Shown: positions 1 through 7,046, numbered from the stretch's first letter. The stretch: DNA of 20,434 bases from Desulfobacteraceae bacterium (GCA_003599475.1 QZKK01000242.1:1-20434); one strand, 5' to 3'. Numbers and translations are program-made. The notes: generated from the sequence alone by a model not told the origin.

Positions 1-558
1 CCTTTCGGTCGGCGTCCAGGCTCGCCTGAGTTTCGTAAGCGTCAGCGAGGTTCCGGAATGTGCGGTTGAGCGTGCTCGCCCGGTTTCCAAGGCGATTGCG
101 TCTGTGCCTTCGATTTCATCGAGCGTTTCGCGGCTCTCGATGCCGTCCCAGTCGATTTTGGCATGCAATGTTTCAATTTTTGAGTTGCTTGAACCCTTGG
201 AGACGCTGTCAACTTCCAATTGGCGAGCAAGCTTGTGGGCAGCGAGCCGCCCGATGCCCTTCGATCCCGTGTAACGGCGATGGAAGATGTCGGAGCGTCT
301 CTCCCCTTGATCCTTGAGGCGGGACGCAACACGCAGGAATCCGGTCACAAACCGCTCGCTTGTCATGCCCGTTCCGTTGTCGCTCACTACGATACGGCCG
401 ATTTCGGGGCGATCCAATTGCTGGCCGTGGACCGTGACCTCGGTTGCATCCGCATCATAGGAGTTTTTGATCAGCTCGATAAGCGCCGTGGAATCCCGTC
501 CGACAAGAAGCTCACCAAGCTCTCGGAACAGGTGCGTGTCGACTGTGAACTTAGGCAT
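1..558 (-). CDS. GHKL (Hsp90/MutL/MORC-like) ATPase, N-terminal 186 residues; runs off the left edge
   Basis: The reading frame stays open from an ATG at 558 to the window edge, so the C-terminus is missing. The visible 186 residues hold the complete set of GHKL nucleotide-binding motifs. The N-box is at residues 24-39 (TALIELIKNSYDADAT, with the catalytic Glu and Mg-binding Asn). The G1 box DNGTGM is at 60-65 and the G2/lid motif GSKGIGRLA at 98-106. This order and the short N-terminus fit an Hsp90/MutL/MORC-type ATPase better than a sensor kinase, because no histidine-phosphotransfer or transmembrane region precedes the domain. A GAGGG Shine-Dalgarno lies 5 bases before the ATG. The start overlaps the stop of the upstream methyltransferase gene by 8 bases (ATGCCTAA), implying translational coupling. 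GHKL ATPases beside DNA methyltransferases are known from restriction-modification-like operons (prokaryotic MORC/MutL-like families). The precise role here is inferred. Confidence 0.88.
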   Translation of the reverse strand, partial: MPKFTVDTHLFRELGELLVGRDSTALIELIKNSYDADATEVTVHGQQLDRPEIGRIVVSDNGTGMTSERFVTGFLRVASRLKDQGERRSDIFHRRYTGSKGIGRLAAHKLARQLEVDSVSKGSSNSKIETLHAKIDWDGIESRETLDEIEGTDAIALETGRARSTAHSGTSLTLTKLRRAWTPTER

Positions 559-2284
559 TTCGCCCTCTATCGGCTCCAGGTTGGCGCTGTGCGGCAAGCA
601 TCGAACAGGCGTGCTGCAAAGCTCGAATATCTTTCGTCTCAAGCCGCAACCCTTCACCCAATACGACCTTGTCCGCTCTTCGGCGGGCCTCCTCCTCGAA
701 ACCGTCTCGAAGCATGCGGTCTACCTCTTCAAACATGAGACCGGCAGATGGTGCAATCGGTATCGGCGCCATGCTCAGCGTACCGGGTTCAAGCTTGAGC
801 ACGCCGCCTCCGTAGCGACGACCGTGCAATTCAGCCCAAGCTCTTACGAAGCTCGTAAGAAATCCAAGAACAATCACTTCCGGAGAAATTTCCAGATCTT
901 TTTTCCATTGGACGGAATGCAGGGTATTGCTGCAGTGATAACGAGCGGAATTGATGACAAGCAGAGGCGAACCGAGGCGTGCGCATGTCGCGAAGGCATC
1001 CGGAACCGGAGGGGTCTTCAGCCTGAACCAGTCCGCACGCTGTGAGCACTTGAATCGATTTTCCACGCCTGCAGCAATTCCCTCTTCAATCCATCGCCGT
1101 ACGCCGGGATGACTGTCAAATCTTTGCATCGGCCGCACAAGAAAAACACTCGATCCTGCCTTCTCAAGATCCTGATGATCCTCCCTCGTAAATCGGAGAC
1201 CTGAAAGCCACCTTGTCTTGGCCACCACCGGTAATCGGGCGTTGCATGGGATGCCAAGCGTTTTTAGATCCTTTGTGCTTCGGATGAAATGGCGGTTGGC
1301 CCCCGTGACCAATCCAATTCGAACAGCGGCGATATCGCCCATACCATGGACCATTTCATGCTTTTTCAATTTGTCGAGCAGATCAATTGTCTCCGTGCTG
1401 ATTGCCCGGCCGTTTGCATTCGTTACATGCGACGTGGCCCATCGCTTGTTCGATTTTTTAAGAAGGTCCTCCAGATCCTCGGCGCGTTCTATGGCCTCTA
1501 TTTGGATTTTCCCTTTTTTTCCATAATCTGAAGCGGCCACGACAACGACAGGCTCGACCGTCCCTTCAAACAGTCTATCGCGAATATGGATCAGAAAGAC
1601 ATGACCGAAACGCTCTGTGAGTGCGTTGCGCACTGGAATTGCATAGTCGGCCTGGAGAATCGCTTCAGGAACCAGCATGGCCAATCGTCCCCCTTTTTCA
1701 ATGAAGCTCAGGGCGTGGACAAGAAAGTAGGCCCAAGTGCTTGCGGTTGCCGGAAGAGGAACTCCAGATGTTTCGACGGCATTTCTGGCTGCGTCTCTCC
1801 TCGAACCTTTGAGCCAGTGGTGCCTGACGTAAGGTGGATTTCCAACGATTGCCTTGAAAGGAGCGCCGGGTAATTCCCTGGGAGAAAGCTCAAGGAAGTC
1901 TCGAATTATACAGTTTTCTTTACGGAGCTCGTGACGGTTTTGAACGTGCTCGATGCAGCTTGGATCCACATCGACTCCGAAAACGAGACGGCTGGGCTCC
2001 TTTATCCCCTTTTTTGCCAGCACCCGGGTGGCTGCGGTGAGGAACGAACATCCACCGAAACTAGGATCGAGTACCGTTCCGTTTATGTCTGAAAGAGTCC
2101 AATTAACCAAAATTTCTGCAAGGTTTTCAGGTGTGTAGTACGCGCCTAACAAACGTTTGAGAGAAACATCAGACCCGTTGTAGGAAACGATTGCTTCCCC
2201 AGGGGATTGTCTCTCATGGGAAAGATTGTGCGGGACCTCGGTAATATTCGGCCCACTCGTGGCTATATGTGGCTGCTGGGCCAT
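551..2284 (-). CDS. N6-adenine DNA methyltransferase, Eco57I/TaqI-like (gamma class)
   Basis: This 577-residue protein is predicted to methylate adenine N6 in a specific DNA sequence. Motifs appear in gamma-class order: motif X YYTPENLAE (49-57), motif I DPSFGGCSF (73-81, SAM binding), motif II GVDVDP (103-108) and catalytic motif IV NPPY (149-152). The C-terminal half resembles the TaqI-like target-recognition region and ends with the family-typical YGGGVLKLEPG (491-501). The length fits a stand-alone methyltransferase, since no helicase or nuclease domain is visible. The ATG at 2284 has a GGAG Shine-Dalgarno 7 bases upstream and a possible extended -10 promoter at 2314-2322. The gene overlaps a GHKL ATPase gene downstream, so the two probably act together in a defence or modification system whose other genes lie to the left. 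The target sequence cannot be predicted. Confidence 0.92.
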   Translation of the reverse strand: MAQQPHIATSGPNITEVPHNLSHERQSPGEAIVSYNGSDVSLKRLLGAYYTPENLAEILVNWTLSDINGTVLDPSFGGCSFLTAATRVLAKKGIKEPSRLVFGVDVDPSCIEHVQNRHELRKENCIIRDFLELSPRELPGAPFKAIVGNPPYVRHHWLKGSRRDAARNAVETSGVPLPATASTWAYFLVHALSFIEKGGRLAMLVPEAILQADYAIPVRNALTERFGHVFLIHIRDRLFEGTVEPVVVVAASDYGKKGKIQIEAIERAEDLEDLLKKSNKRWATSHVTNANGRAISTETIDLLDKLKKHEMVHGMGDIAAVRIGLVTGANRHFIRSTKDLKTLGIPCNARLPVVAKTRWLSGLRFTREDHQDLEKAGSSVFLVRPMQRFDSHPGVRRWIEEGIAAGVENRFKCSQRADWFRLKTPPVPDAFATCARLGSPLLVINSARYHCSNTLHSVQWKKDLEISPEVIVLGFLTSFVRAWAELHGRRYGGGVLKLEPGTLSMAPIPIAPSAGLMFEEVDRMLRDGFEEEARRRADKVVLGEGLRLETKDIRALQHACSMLAAQRQPGADRGRNA

Positions 2285-2665
2285 TAAGCTTCTCCACTCA
2301 GTGACAGAGTTCGATCATACCACATCAGAAGCTGTGATTCTAAATAAAGAACCCTTCTGGTCCCCTATTTAAATGACGGTAAAACTTGCTTTCTTGGATG
2401 CCTTCTTCTTTCCACTTTCTTTTAAACTGGCTTTCGCGACAGATCCCCCGGAAAAAATCAAGTTATTTTATGCATTCGAGGCAATACCCCCATATACGGA
2501 TAATGTCAAGAAATTAGGGATTTCCAGTATTTCCATCGAAGGTCCGGCCGTAACGGCGAATGCAATCCTACGGATTTTCTGAGTCGAGCTTCCGAGCCGG
2601 CTTGATGCGGGCGTTCCGATGGGATAAAACCATATGAAAGACATGAAAGGGGAATTCCGGGAGAA
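2285..2665. other. 381-base divergent gap between the methyltransferase and EamA genes
   Basis: The gap is more AT-rich than its surroundings and lies between divergently transcribed genes. I see no RNA gene, tandem repeat or insertion-sequence end. Short frames on both strands have no protein-like composition or convincing start. A GATAAT near 2500 on the plus strand could be a -10 for the EamA gene, but its -35 is poor. None of the 7-9 base repeat families found in other gaps of this window occurs here. Confidence 0.6.
2314..2322 (-). promoter_or_regulatory. Possible extended -10 promoter for the methyltransferase operon
   Basis: On the minus strand the sequence reads TGG-TATGAT, an extended -10 element about 30 bases upstream of the methyltransferase ATG. 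No convincing -35 hexamer sits at 16-18 bases. The GGAG ribosome binding site lies between this element and the ATG, so the spacing is realistic. A further consensus -35 (TTGACA on the minus strand, 2512-2507) with a poor -10 lies upstream and is an alternative. Confidence 0.35.
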
Positions 2666-3580
2666 ATGCTTCAACCGAAACTAGAGTCCAAATCCACCGT
2701 ATTGAACGAACCACTGACGGTTCATGCCGGCGCACTGGCTCTGCTGGCCGCAACACTTTGGGGCGGGATGAATATCTCCATCAAAGTTTCCCTCGACGGA
2801 ATCCCCCCGCTCGCACTGGCGGCCATGCGGTTTGTGATCGGGATTGCGGTCGTGCTTGTTTGGACTTCCTTGAATCGGGTGCCGATCCGGATGAAGGATG
2901 GAGAAAAGCGAGGAATGGTTCAACTGGCGCTTCTCTTCGTTTTGCAGATCGGGGTTCTCAATATCGGAACTCATTTCACCCTCGCCAGTCGTTCGACAGT
3001 GCTCAACTCGACGCATCCGTTTTTTACCGCTGTCTTTGCTCACCTCTTCCTGACCGGAGATCGATTGAGCAGGCTGAAGGTGATCGGAATGAGCTGCTCG
3101 TTTCTCGGAGTGGTGGTAATTTTTTCCGAGAGCATCGCATTCGGCGACTTTCAGTATCTCAAAGGCGATCTGCTCATGTTATCCTCGGGGATGCTGCTCG
3201 GGCTGCGCCTTGTCTACACGAAACGCCTGGCGCAGGGCATGCACCCCGGAAAGCTTCTTGTCTGGCAATCCTCCTTGAGCATTCCGATTTTTTTCGTCCT
3301 CAGTGCTGTTTTCGAAAAGGATTTCAACTACAGATTCGATGCTGCCGTCGTTTTGGGGGTTTTATATCAGGGGGTGGTGATTGCAGGGTTCTGTTTCATT
3401 CTCTGGACGACGCTGCTGCGCCGCTACATGGCCAGCCGTCTGGGCGTGTTCCACTTTGTCACGCCTGTATTCGGTGTCTTGTTCAGCAACCTGCTGCTTG
3501 GCGAACCGATTTCATACGGCATCATCGCCAGCATGGTTTTGGTCGGAATCGGTATTGCGGTCGTAAACTCCGAGAGTTAA
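2666..3580 (+). CDS. EamA/DMT-superfamily transporter
   Basis: This 304-residue inner-membrane protein has about ten hydrophobic segments arranged as two EamA repeats, roughly residues 15-150 and 165-300. The first repeat opens with the family-typical ALLAATLWGGMNISIK. The second ends with a helix containing LLLGEPISYGIIASMVLVGIGI. Family members mostly export amino acids, nucleosides or other small metabolites; the substrate here is unknown. The ATG at 2666 follows a GGGAG ribosome binding site. The gene is monocistronic as far as can be seen. It converges on the OsmC gene, and a large inverted repeat fills the gap between their ends. Confidence 0.9.
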   Translation: MLQPKLESKSTVLNEPLTVHAGALALLAATLWGGMNISIKVSLDGIPPLALAAMRFVIGIAVVLVWTSLNRVPIRMKDGEKRGMVQLALLFVLQIGVLNIGTHFTLASRSTVLNSTHPFFTAVFAHLFLTGDRLSRLKVIGMSCSFLGVVVIFSESIAFGDFQYLKGDLLMLSSGMLLGLRLVYTKRLAQGMHPGKLLVWQSSLSIPIFFVLSAVFEKDFNYRFDAAVVLGVLYQGVVIAGFCFILWTTLLRRYMASRLGVFHFVTPVFGVLFSNLLLGEPISYGIIASMVLVGIGIAVVNSES

Positions 3581-3590
3581 ACGATCATGC

Positions 3591-3697
3591 GAGTGTTCAG
3601 GGGTTCAGTGTTCAGTGTTCAGCCAAGCCGTCCATCTGTCGGGATCGATAATAAAATCCAATTCCTGAACACTGAACCCCTGAACACTGAGCACTCA
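3591..3697. repeat. Inverted pair of GTTCAGT-type heptad arrays between convergent genes
   Basis: The left arm (3593-3615) consists of TGTTCAG/GGTTCAG units. The right arm contains its exact 23-base reverse complement (3665-3687), and further units extend both arms (left to 3622, right to 3697). About 49 bases separate the matching arms. The right arm ends one base before the OsmC stop codon, and the left arm starts 10 bases after the EamA stop. It could fold as a long hairpin and act as a bidirectional terminator, although neither side has a clean T-tract. The same unit recurs at 6981, 7135, 12040, 15542 and 15684. Confidence 0.9.
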
Positions 3698-3698
3698 C

Positions 3699-4172
3699 TT
3701 ACTGCTCCTCGATTTCCGTTTCCCACGAGCAGTCGATGCAATTGCGCACACTCTGGTATGCAGGGCACTTTTCCGCATAAACCGACAGCGCCCGATCCGC
3801 CTTTTCCCTCGTGCCGGTTGGAATGATAAGGTGGTAGCGAAGGCGGATCTTGGTGATTTTCAATACACCGTCCACATCCTCGATGTCACCTTCGACATCG
3901 GTTACCAGATTCTCAGCCGATGGAATTCCCCGCGCTTCCAGCGCGGCACCTAATGTTCCCGCCAGTCAGCCGGAAACTCCGGCAATGATGTAATCGAGGG
4001 TGGCCGGGTATTCCGGGCCTGTGATTTTGCGGCCGTACTTCTGCTGGTAAAAATCGCGAATGCCGCCGTGAACGCCAAAGTGGATCGGCCCGGAAAAGCC
4101 ATCGATGCGGGCCGAACGGTGAGATCCCTCATGCTTGATGATACGGATTCGGCTGGTATGTGCGACAGTCAT
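3699..4172 (-). CDS. OsmC-family protein, predicted selenoprotein (Sec69 encoded by TGA at 3968-3966)
   Basis: Two collinear segments in the same frame are separated by a single TGA. Reading it as selenocysteine gives one 157-residue protein, a normal OsmC length. The first segment is 68 residues (MTVAHTSRIRI...DYIIAGVSG). The second begins LAGTLGAALEARGIP and includes EKCPAY with Cys136. OsmC/Ohr proteins use two redox cysteines: one at the head of the long central helix, and one in a C-P motif later. The TGA falls at the first and Cys136 at the second, so catalysis would use a Sec/Cys pair, probably in peroxide or thiol redox chemistry. The ATG at 4172 has a strong GGAGGTG ribosome binding site 4 bases upstream. 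A SECIS-like hairpin starts 19 bases after the TGA. OsmC-like selenoproteins have, as I recall, been reported in environmental and deltaproteobacterial data. A nonsense-mutated pseudogene is the alternative, made unlikely by the TGA position and intact downstream frame. Confidence 0.88.
3922..3968 (-). promoter_or_regulatory. Putative bacterial SECIS element with its UGA codon
   Basis: In the minus-strand transcript the UGA (3968-3966) is followed after 19 bases by a 6-bp all-GC stem CCGCGC/GCGCGG (3946-3941 with 3935-3930). The stem closes on the five-base loop UGGAA. An outer GGAA/UUCC pairing (3959-3956 with 3925-3922) can extend it. The loop has a G at its second position, 26 bases after the UGA. 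This fits the usual bacterial SECIS rules of a small G-containing apical loop about 16-37 bases from the UGA. SelB would bind here to insert selenocysteine. Confidence 0.8.
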
Positions 4173-4194
4173 TTTTCACCTCCATTTTCTTGAT

Positions 4195-4300
4195 GATAGA
4201 TGCTTGATGCTGGATCCTGGGTTCAGATGCTGGATGCCGGTTTCCGGATGCTGGATAAAAATTCCCGTTCGAATCCAGCACCCAGCATCAAGCACCTATC
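4195..4300. repeat. GATGCTG-type heptad arrays forming an inverted repeat
   Basis: The left block (4206-4253) is heptads GATGCTG, GATCCTG, a six-base GGTTCA, then GATGCTG, GATGCCG, GTTTCCG and GATGCTG. The right arm (4282-4300) is the reverse complement of 4195-4213 with one mismatch. The right arm runs into the 3' end of the SUMF1-domain gene and specifies its last residues and TGA stop. The left arm lies just upstream of the ribosome binding site of the OsmC gene. A one-arm copy of the family occurs at 7102-7120. Confidence 0.85.
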
Positions 4301-5040
4301 GGTATATTTTTTACGCATCGGAATCCCAGCCAGTGGGCTCCGTTTACGACATCTTCCGGACTCCAGCGGCATGTGATCCTTACAAATGAAGGCGATCCCA
4401 GAAAGCAGCCGCCTCGCATCGGTAAAAGATCCTCGATCCAGCGGCCTTCGCACATCTCCCATACGTTTCCGCACATGTCGTAGCATCCATAAGGGCTGAC
4501 CCCCTGGTCAAAAAGGCCGATCTCGGATGTATGTTCCAGACCGTAGCCCTTGTAGTTGCACCGGTCGGGCAGGAAGGTATGCCCCCATGCCCAAAGGCGG
4601 CCGTCGCTTCCGCGCCCGGCTTTTTCCCACTGCTGCTCCGTCGGAAGAGACTTTCCCGCCCACTCCGCATAGGCGCGTGCATCATCCCATCCGACGAAAA
4701 CAACCGGCTGAAGCGGTTGGTCCCATCCCGGTTCATCCCAGAGAAGGGGAGGGTCGTGGCCGGTTTGTTCCACAAATTTGCGGTACTGATAGTTGGTTAC
4801 CGGATAGCGGTCGATATAGTAGGATTCGAGATAGACCGAACGGGCAGGAACCTCCGTCGCAAACACGTGGTTCCATTTCTGTTCGATCAAATAAATCTGC
4901 ACCAACTGTTCTTCCGTTATCCCCATCGTAAACTGACCTTCAGGAACCAATACCATCTCGGCGCTATCCACAGGGGAGATGAGTTTATCCGGCAATGGGG
5001 CCGAACCGAGCTGTTCTCGAATATCCCAGCGATTCTGCAA
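4288..5040 (-). CDS. SUMF1/FGE-domain protein without the FGE catalytic cysteines
   Basis: This 250-residue protein is nearly all a formylglycine-generating-enzyme/sulfatase-modifying-factor fold. Typical motifs are MVLVPEGQFTMG (29-40), YYIDRYPVTNYQY (74-86), LPTEQQWEKAGRG (132-144), GNVWEMCEG (191-199), RGG (209-211) and GFRCV (239-243). True FGEs need a cysteine pair after the RGG motif. Here that stretch reads RGGCFLGSPSFVRITC, with Gly and Val near those positions, so sulfatase activation is unlikely. Related SUMF1 proteins include ergothioneine/ovothiol-type oxidases and non-enzymatic binding modules. The start used is TTG at 5040, with AGGA 8 bases upstream; ATG at residue 29 is an alternative. 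No signal peptide is seen. It lies 115 bases upstream of the OsmC gene on the same strand and may be co-transcribed with it. Its last codons lie in a repeat arm. Confidence 0.85.
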   Translation of the reverse strand: MQNRWDIREQLGSAPLPDKLISPVDSAEMVLVPEGQFTMGITEEQLVQIYLIEQKWNHVFATEVPARSVYLESYYIDRYPVTNYQYRKFVEQTGHDPPLLWDEPGWDQPLQPVVFVGWDDARAYAEWAGKSLPTEQQWEKAGRGSDGRLWAWGHTFLPDRCNYKGYGLEHTSEIGLFDQGVSPYGCYDMCGNVWEMCEGRWIEDLLPMRGGCFLGSPSFVRITCRWSPEDVVNGAHWLGFRCVKNIPIGA

Positions 5041-5197
5041 GACGTTTTTCCTATCGGAGGAGTCAGTCTGGATTCAATCCATCGTTTTTTTCAATATAGC
5101 AGAACTGTTTCCAAAACAAAAACGTCTTTCAACTGCAAATGATGATGCCTCGGAGCGGATTATCGATCGCGGTGCCCATCTGCTGGAAAAAGTTCAA

Positions 5198-5227
5198 TTG
5201 ACAATCCTTGAAAATATAGGATATACG
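5198..5227 (+). promoter_or_regulatory. Possible sigma70 promoter for the GntR-regulator operon
   Basis: A consensus -35 TTGACA (5198-5203) is followed by TATACG (5222-5227) at 18 bases, or by GATATA at 16 bases. The GGTGAGG ribosome binding site starts about 5 bases after the -10, so the leader would be very short. The regulator could bind and autoregulate here, but no obvious operator palindrome is visible. Confidence 0.4.
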
Positions 5228-5243
5228 ATTCGGTGAGGTGCGG

Positions 5244-5951
5244 ATGAGTATCGCTTATAAAACCAAAACGGATGTGGTGCGGGAAAAGCTTCGAAAGGAT
5301 ATCCTGGAAGGGCGTATCAAACCCGGCTGTCGCATCATCATATCCGAGATGGCCAAAGAATTCGGTCTGAGTGAAATCCCCGTCCGGGAAGCCATCCGTC
5401 GCCTGGAAAGCGAAGGGCTTATACAGTATACCCCTCATGTGGGCGCCGCCGTAAGCATCATCGACGAAAATGAATTTTTTGAAATCTACCTGATCCGAAT
5501 CGAACTGGAAGTTCTGGCCACCCGGTTGGCGGTTCCGCATATCGGTCATAGGGCATTAAGCAAATTGAAAAACCTGATGAGCAGGGCGGAGGCAGCGGTC
5601 GGACAGGGGATGCACGAGAAGCTGGGCCCGCTGAACAAGGATTTTCACCTGTCGATTTATCAGGCGGGGCCGTATGCCCATCTCTATAAGATGATCGTCG
5701 ATCTGTGGGACAAATTCGAGTTCTCGAACAGGGTTTTTTCGTACGTGCCGGACCGGGCAGCCGGTTCCTGGGAGGAACATCTCAGGATTCTCAAGGCAAT
5801 CGAAAGCGGGGATGCCGATACGGCGGCGGAGCTGGTCAGGATGCAGAAGCACAGGACCAAGAAGGCGTTGGAGCAATCGCTTGCAAAAAGCACCGGAAGG
5901 GTGCCGGGAAAAATCGAACCGGTCGATCCGGTTGGGATACGGAACGCATGA
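5244..5951 (+). CDS. GntR-family transcriptional regulator, FadR/FCD subfamily
   Basis: This 235-residue regulator has an N-terminal winged helix (about residues 8-70), including LRKDILEGRIKPG and the recognition region SEIPVREAIRRLESEGL. An all-helical FCD ligand-binding domain follows (about 80-215). Histidines in DFHLSIYQ, EEHLRILKAI and QKHRTKKAL fit the metal-binding FCD type that senses small carboxylic acids. I chose the ATG at 5244 because GAGG lies 5 bases upstream; GTG at 5238 would add two residues. The stop overlaps the next start (ATGA), so it is co-translated with the homoserine-dehydrogenase-like gene. It probably controls this gene and the downstream aminotransferase and transporter genes in response to their substrate; that role is inferred from context. 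Confidence 0.92.
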   Translation: MSIAYKTKTDVVREKLRKDILEGRIKPGCRIIISEMAKEFGLSEIPVREAIRRLESEGLIQYTPHVGAAVSIIDENEFFEIYLIRIELEVLATRLAVPHIGHRALSKLKNLMSRAEAAVGQGMHEKLGPLNKDFHLSIYQAGPYAHLYKMIVDLWDKFEFSNRVFSYVPDRAAGSWEEHLRILKAIESGDADTAAELVRMQKHRTKKALEQSLAKSTGRVPGKIEPVDPVGIRNA

Positions 5952-6982
5952 AAAAAAGACTGATTCTTTGCGGGTTCGGAAACGTCGGAAGAACCTTCGG
6001 GCGCATGATCGAGGACCGTCGGGAGATGGTGCGGATGAAATACGGGTTGGACCTGGAAATCGCAGCGGTGGTCGATATCGGCGGAGCGGCTGTTGCAAAG
6101 GAAGGGGCTCTGCCGCTCGATAGGCTTCTGAGGCATGTGGAAAACGGCGGTCCGGTTGAATCCTTGGAGGGATTCGGTTTCCCGGGGATATCCGGCCAGG
6201 AGGTGCTCTCGACGTTGAATGCGGAGGTTCTCGTCGAAACCACCCCGACCAACCTGAAGGACGGAGAGCCGGGAAGAAGGCACATCACCGCGGCTCTAAA
6301 CAGCGGACTCGATGTCGTATCCGCCAACAAGGGGCCGCTGGTCCTATACTTCAGGCAGCTCATGGACTTGGCCTCGGAAAAAGGCCGTCGAATCATGATG
6401 AGCGCGGCAACCGCCGCCGCACTCCCCTCGCTGGATGTGGGTCTGCTGTGCCTGGCGGGTGCACGGGTGCTCGCCATCGAGGGAATACTAAACGGGACCA
6501 CGAACTTCATCCTGACGCGGATGCGGAAAGAAGGATGCAGCTATGAAGCGGCCCTTCGTGAAGCACAGAAAATGGGGATTGCCGAAACCGATCCCAGCCT
6601 CGATGTGGAAGGCTACGACACCCGAAACAAGCTGGTTCTGATTGCAAACCGTATTTTCGATAAGAACTTCGGAACGGCCGATGTGGCTGTGAGCGGGATT
6701 TGCGGCATCTCGGGGGAAGACATCGAAAGAGCCGGTTCGCTCGGAAAAGTGCTCAAGCTCGTCGGTTCCGCAGAATTCGAAGAAAACGAGCTGAAGCTTC
6801 GCGTCGAACCCAGGGCGCTCGATCCGGACCACCCGCTTTCTTCGATCGACTTTTCCGAAAAAGGGATCAGCTACCTGACCGACACCATGGGGAGGGTGAC
6901 GGTGACCGGGGGCAAGAGCTCTCCGGTCGGAGCTGCGGCCGCCCTGCTGAAGGATCTGATCCACCTGTCGATCCTGAGATGA
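5948..6982 (+). CDS. Homoserine dehydrogenase-like enzyme (no ACT domain)
   Basis: The 344-residue protein should catalyse NAD(P)-dependent interconversion of aspartate semialdehyde and homoserine, or a related reaction. Visible features are the Rossmann motif GFGNVG (9-14), SANKGPL (125-131), GILNGTTNFIL (179-189) and the catalytic segment DVEGYDTRNK (219-228, Lys228). The frame is open further upstream, but the ATG at 5948 gives the standard family N-terminus (MKKRLILCGFGNVG) and overlaps the regulator stop by four bases. It lacks the C-terminal ACT domain of feedback-inhibited HSDs (about 430 residues) and has no fused aspartate kinase. Its setting, with a GntR regulator, aminotransferase and importer instead of thrB/thrC, suggests a specialised or catabolic role. 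The asd gene for the semialdehyde lies about 11 kb away. Confidence 0.88.
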   Translation: MKKRLILCGFGNVGRTFGRMIEDRREMVRMKYGLDLEIAAVVDIGGAAVAKEGALPLDRLLRHVENGGPVESLEGFGFPGISGQEVLSTLNAEVLVETTPTNLKDGEPGRRHITAALNSGLDVVSANKGPLVLYFRQLMDLASEKGRRIMMSAATAAALPSLDVGLLCLAGARVLAIEGILNGTTNFILTRMRKEGCSYEAALREAQKMGIAETDPSLDVEGYDTRNKLVLIANRIFDKNFGTADVAVSGICGISGEDIERAGSLGKVLKLVGSAEFEENELKLRVEPRALDPDHPLSSIDFSEKGISYLTDTMGRVTVTGGKSSPVGAAAALLKDLIHLSILR

Positions 6983-7008
6983 GTGTTCGGCGTTCAGATT
7001 CATAGAAC

Positions 7009-7046
7009 GTTGAAATCGTTAAAGTCGTTAAAATCGTTGAAATCGT
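7009..7046. repeat. Four 9-base tandem units GTTGAAATC
   Basis: Four units run in exact 9-base register: GTTGAAATC, GTTAAAGTC, GTTAAAATC and GTTGAAATC. They are followed by GT. No opposite-orientation arm is present in the same gap. The period differs from the 7-base arrays on either side, so this is a separate family. Confidence 0.85.

Noticed and set aside
220..1045. Plus-strand frames of 172 and 192 codons at the left end.
   Set aside because: They are antisense to the GHKL ATPase and methyltransferase genes, whose family motifs are unambiguous.
2373..2674. Short frames of about 69 codons on both strands in the methyltransferase-EamA gap.
   Set aside because: They overlap each other, lack ribosome binding sites and show no family-like pattern.
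2634..2684. A 16-codon frame starting ATGAAAGACATG and overlapping the EamA start, possibly a leader peptide.
   Set aside because: No regulatory signature such as an amino-acid run or an attenuator hairpin goes with it; chance is likely.
3587..3826. A 79-codon plus-strand frame through the GTTCAG arms and into the OsmC gene.
   Set aside because: It is made of repeat sequence plus antisense OsmC and has no start signal.
3966..3968. Treating the TGA as a nonsense mutation in an OsmC pseudogene.
   Set aside because: The frame is intact on both sides, the TGA is at the catalytic cysteine column, and a SECIS-like hairpin follows at the right distance.
5705..5947. An upstream in-frame extension of the HSD-like gene.
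   Set aside because: It overlaps the GntR gene, and the ATG at 5948 gives the standard Rossmann N-terminus.
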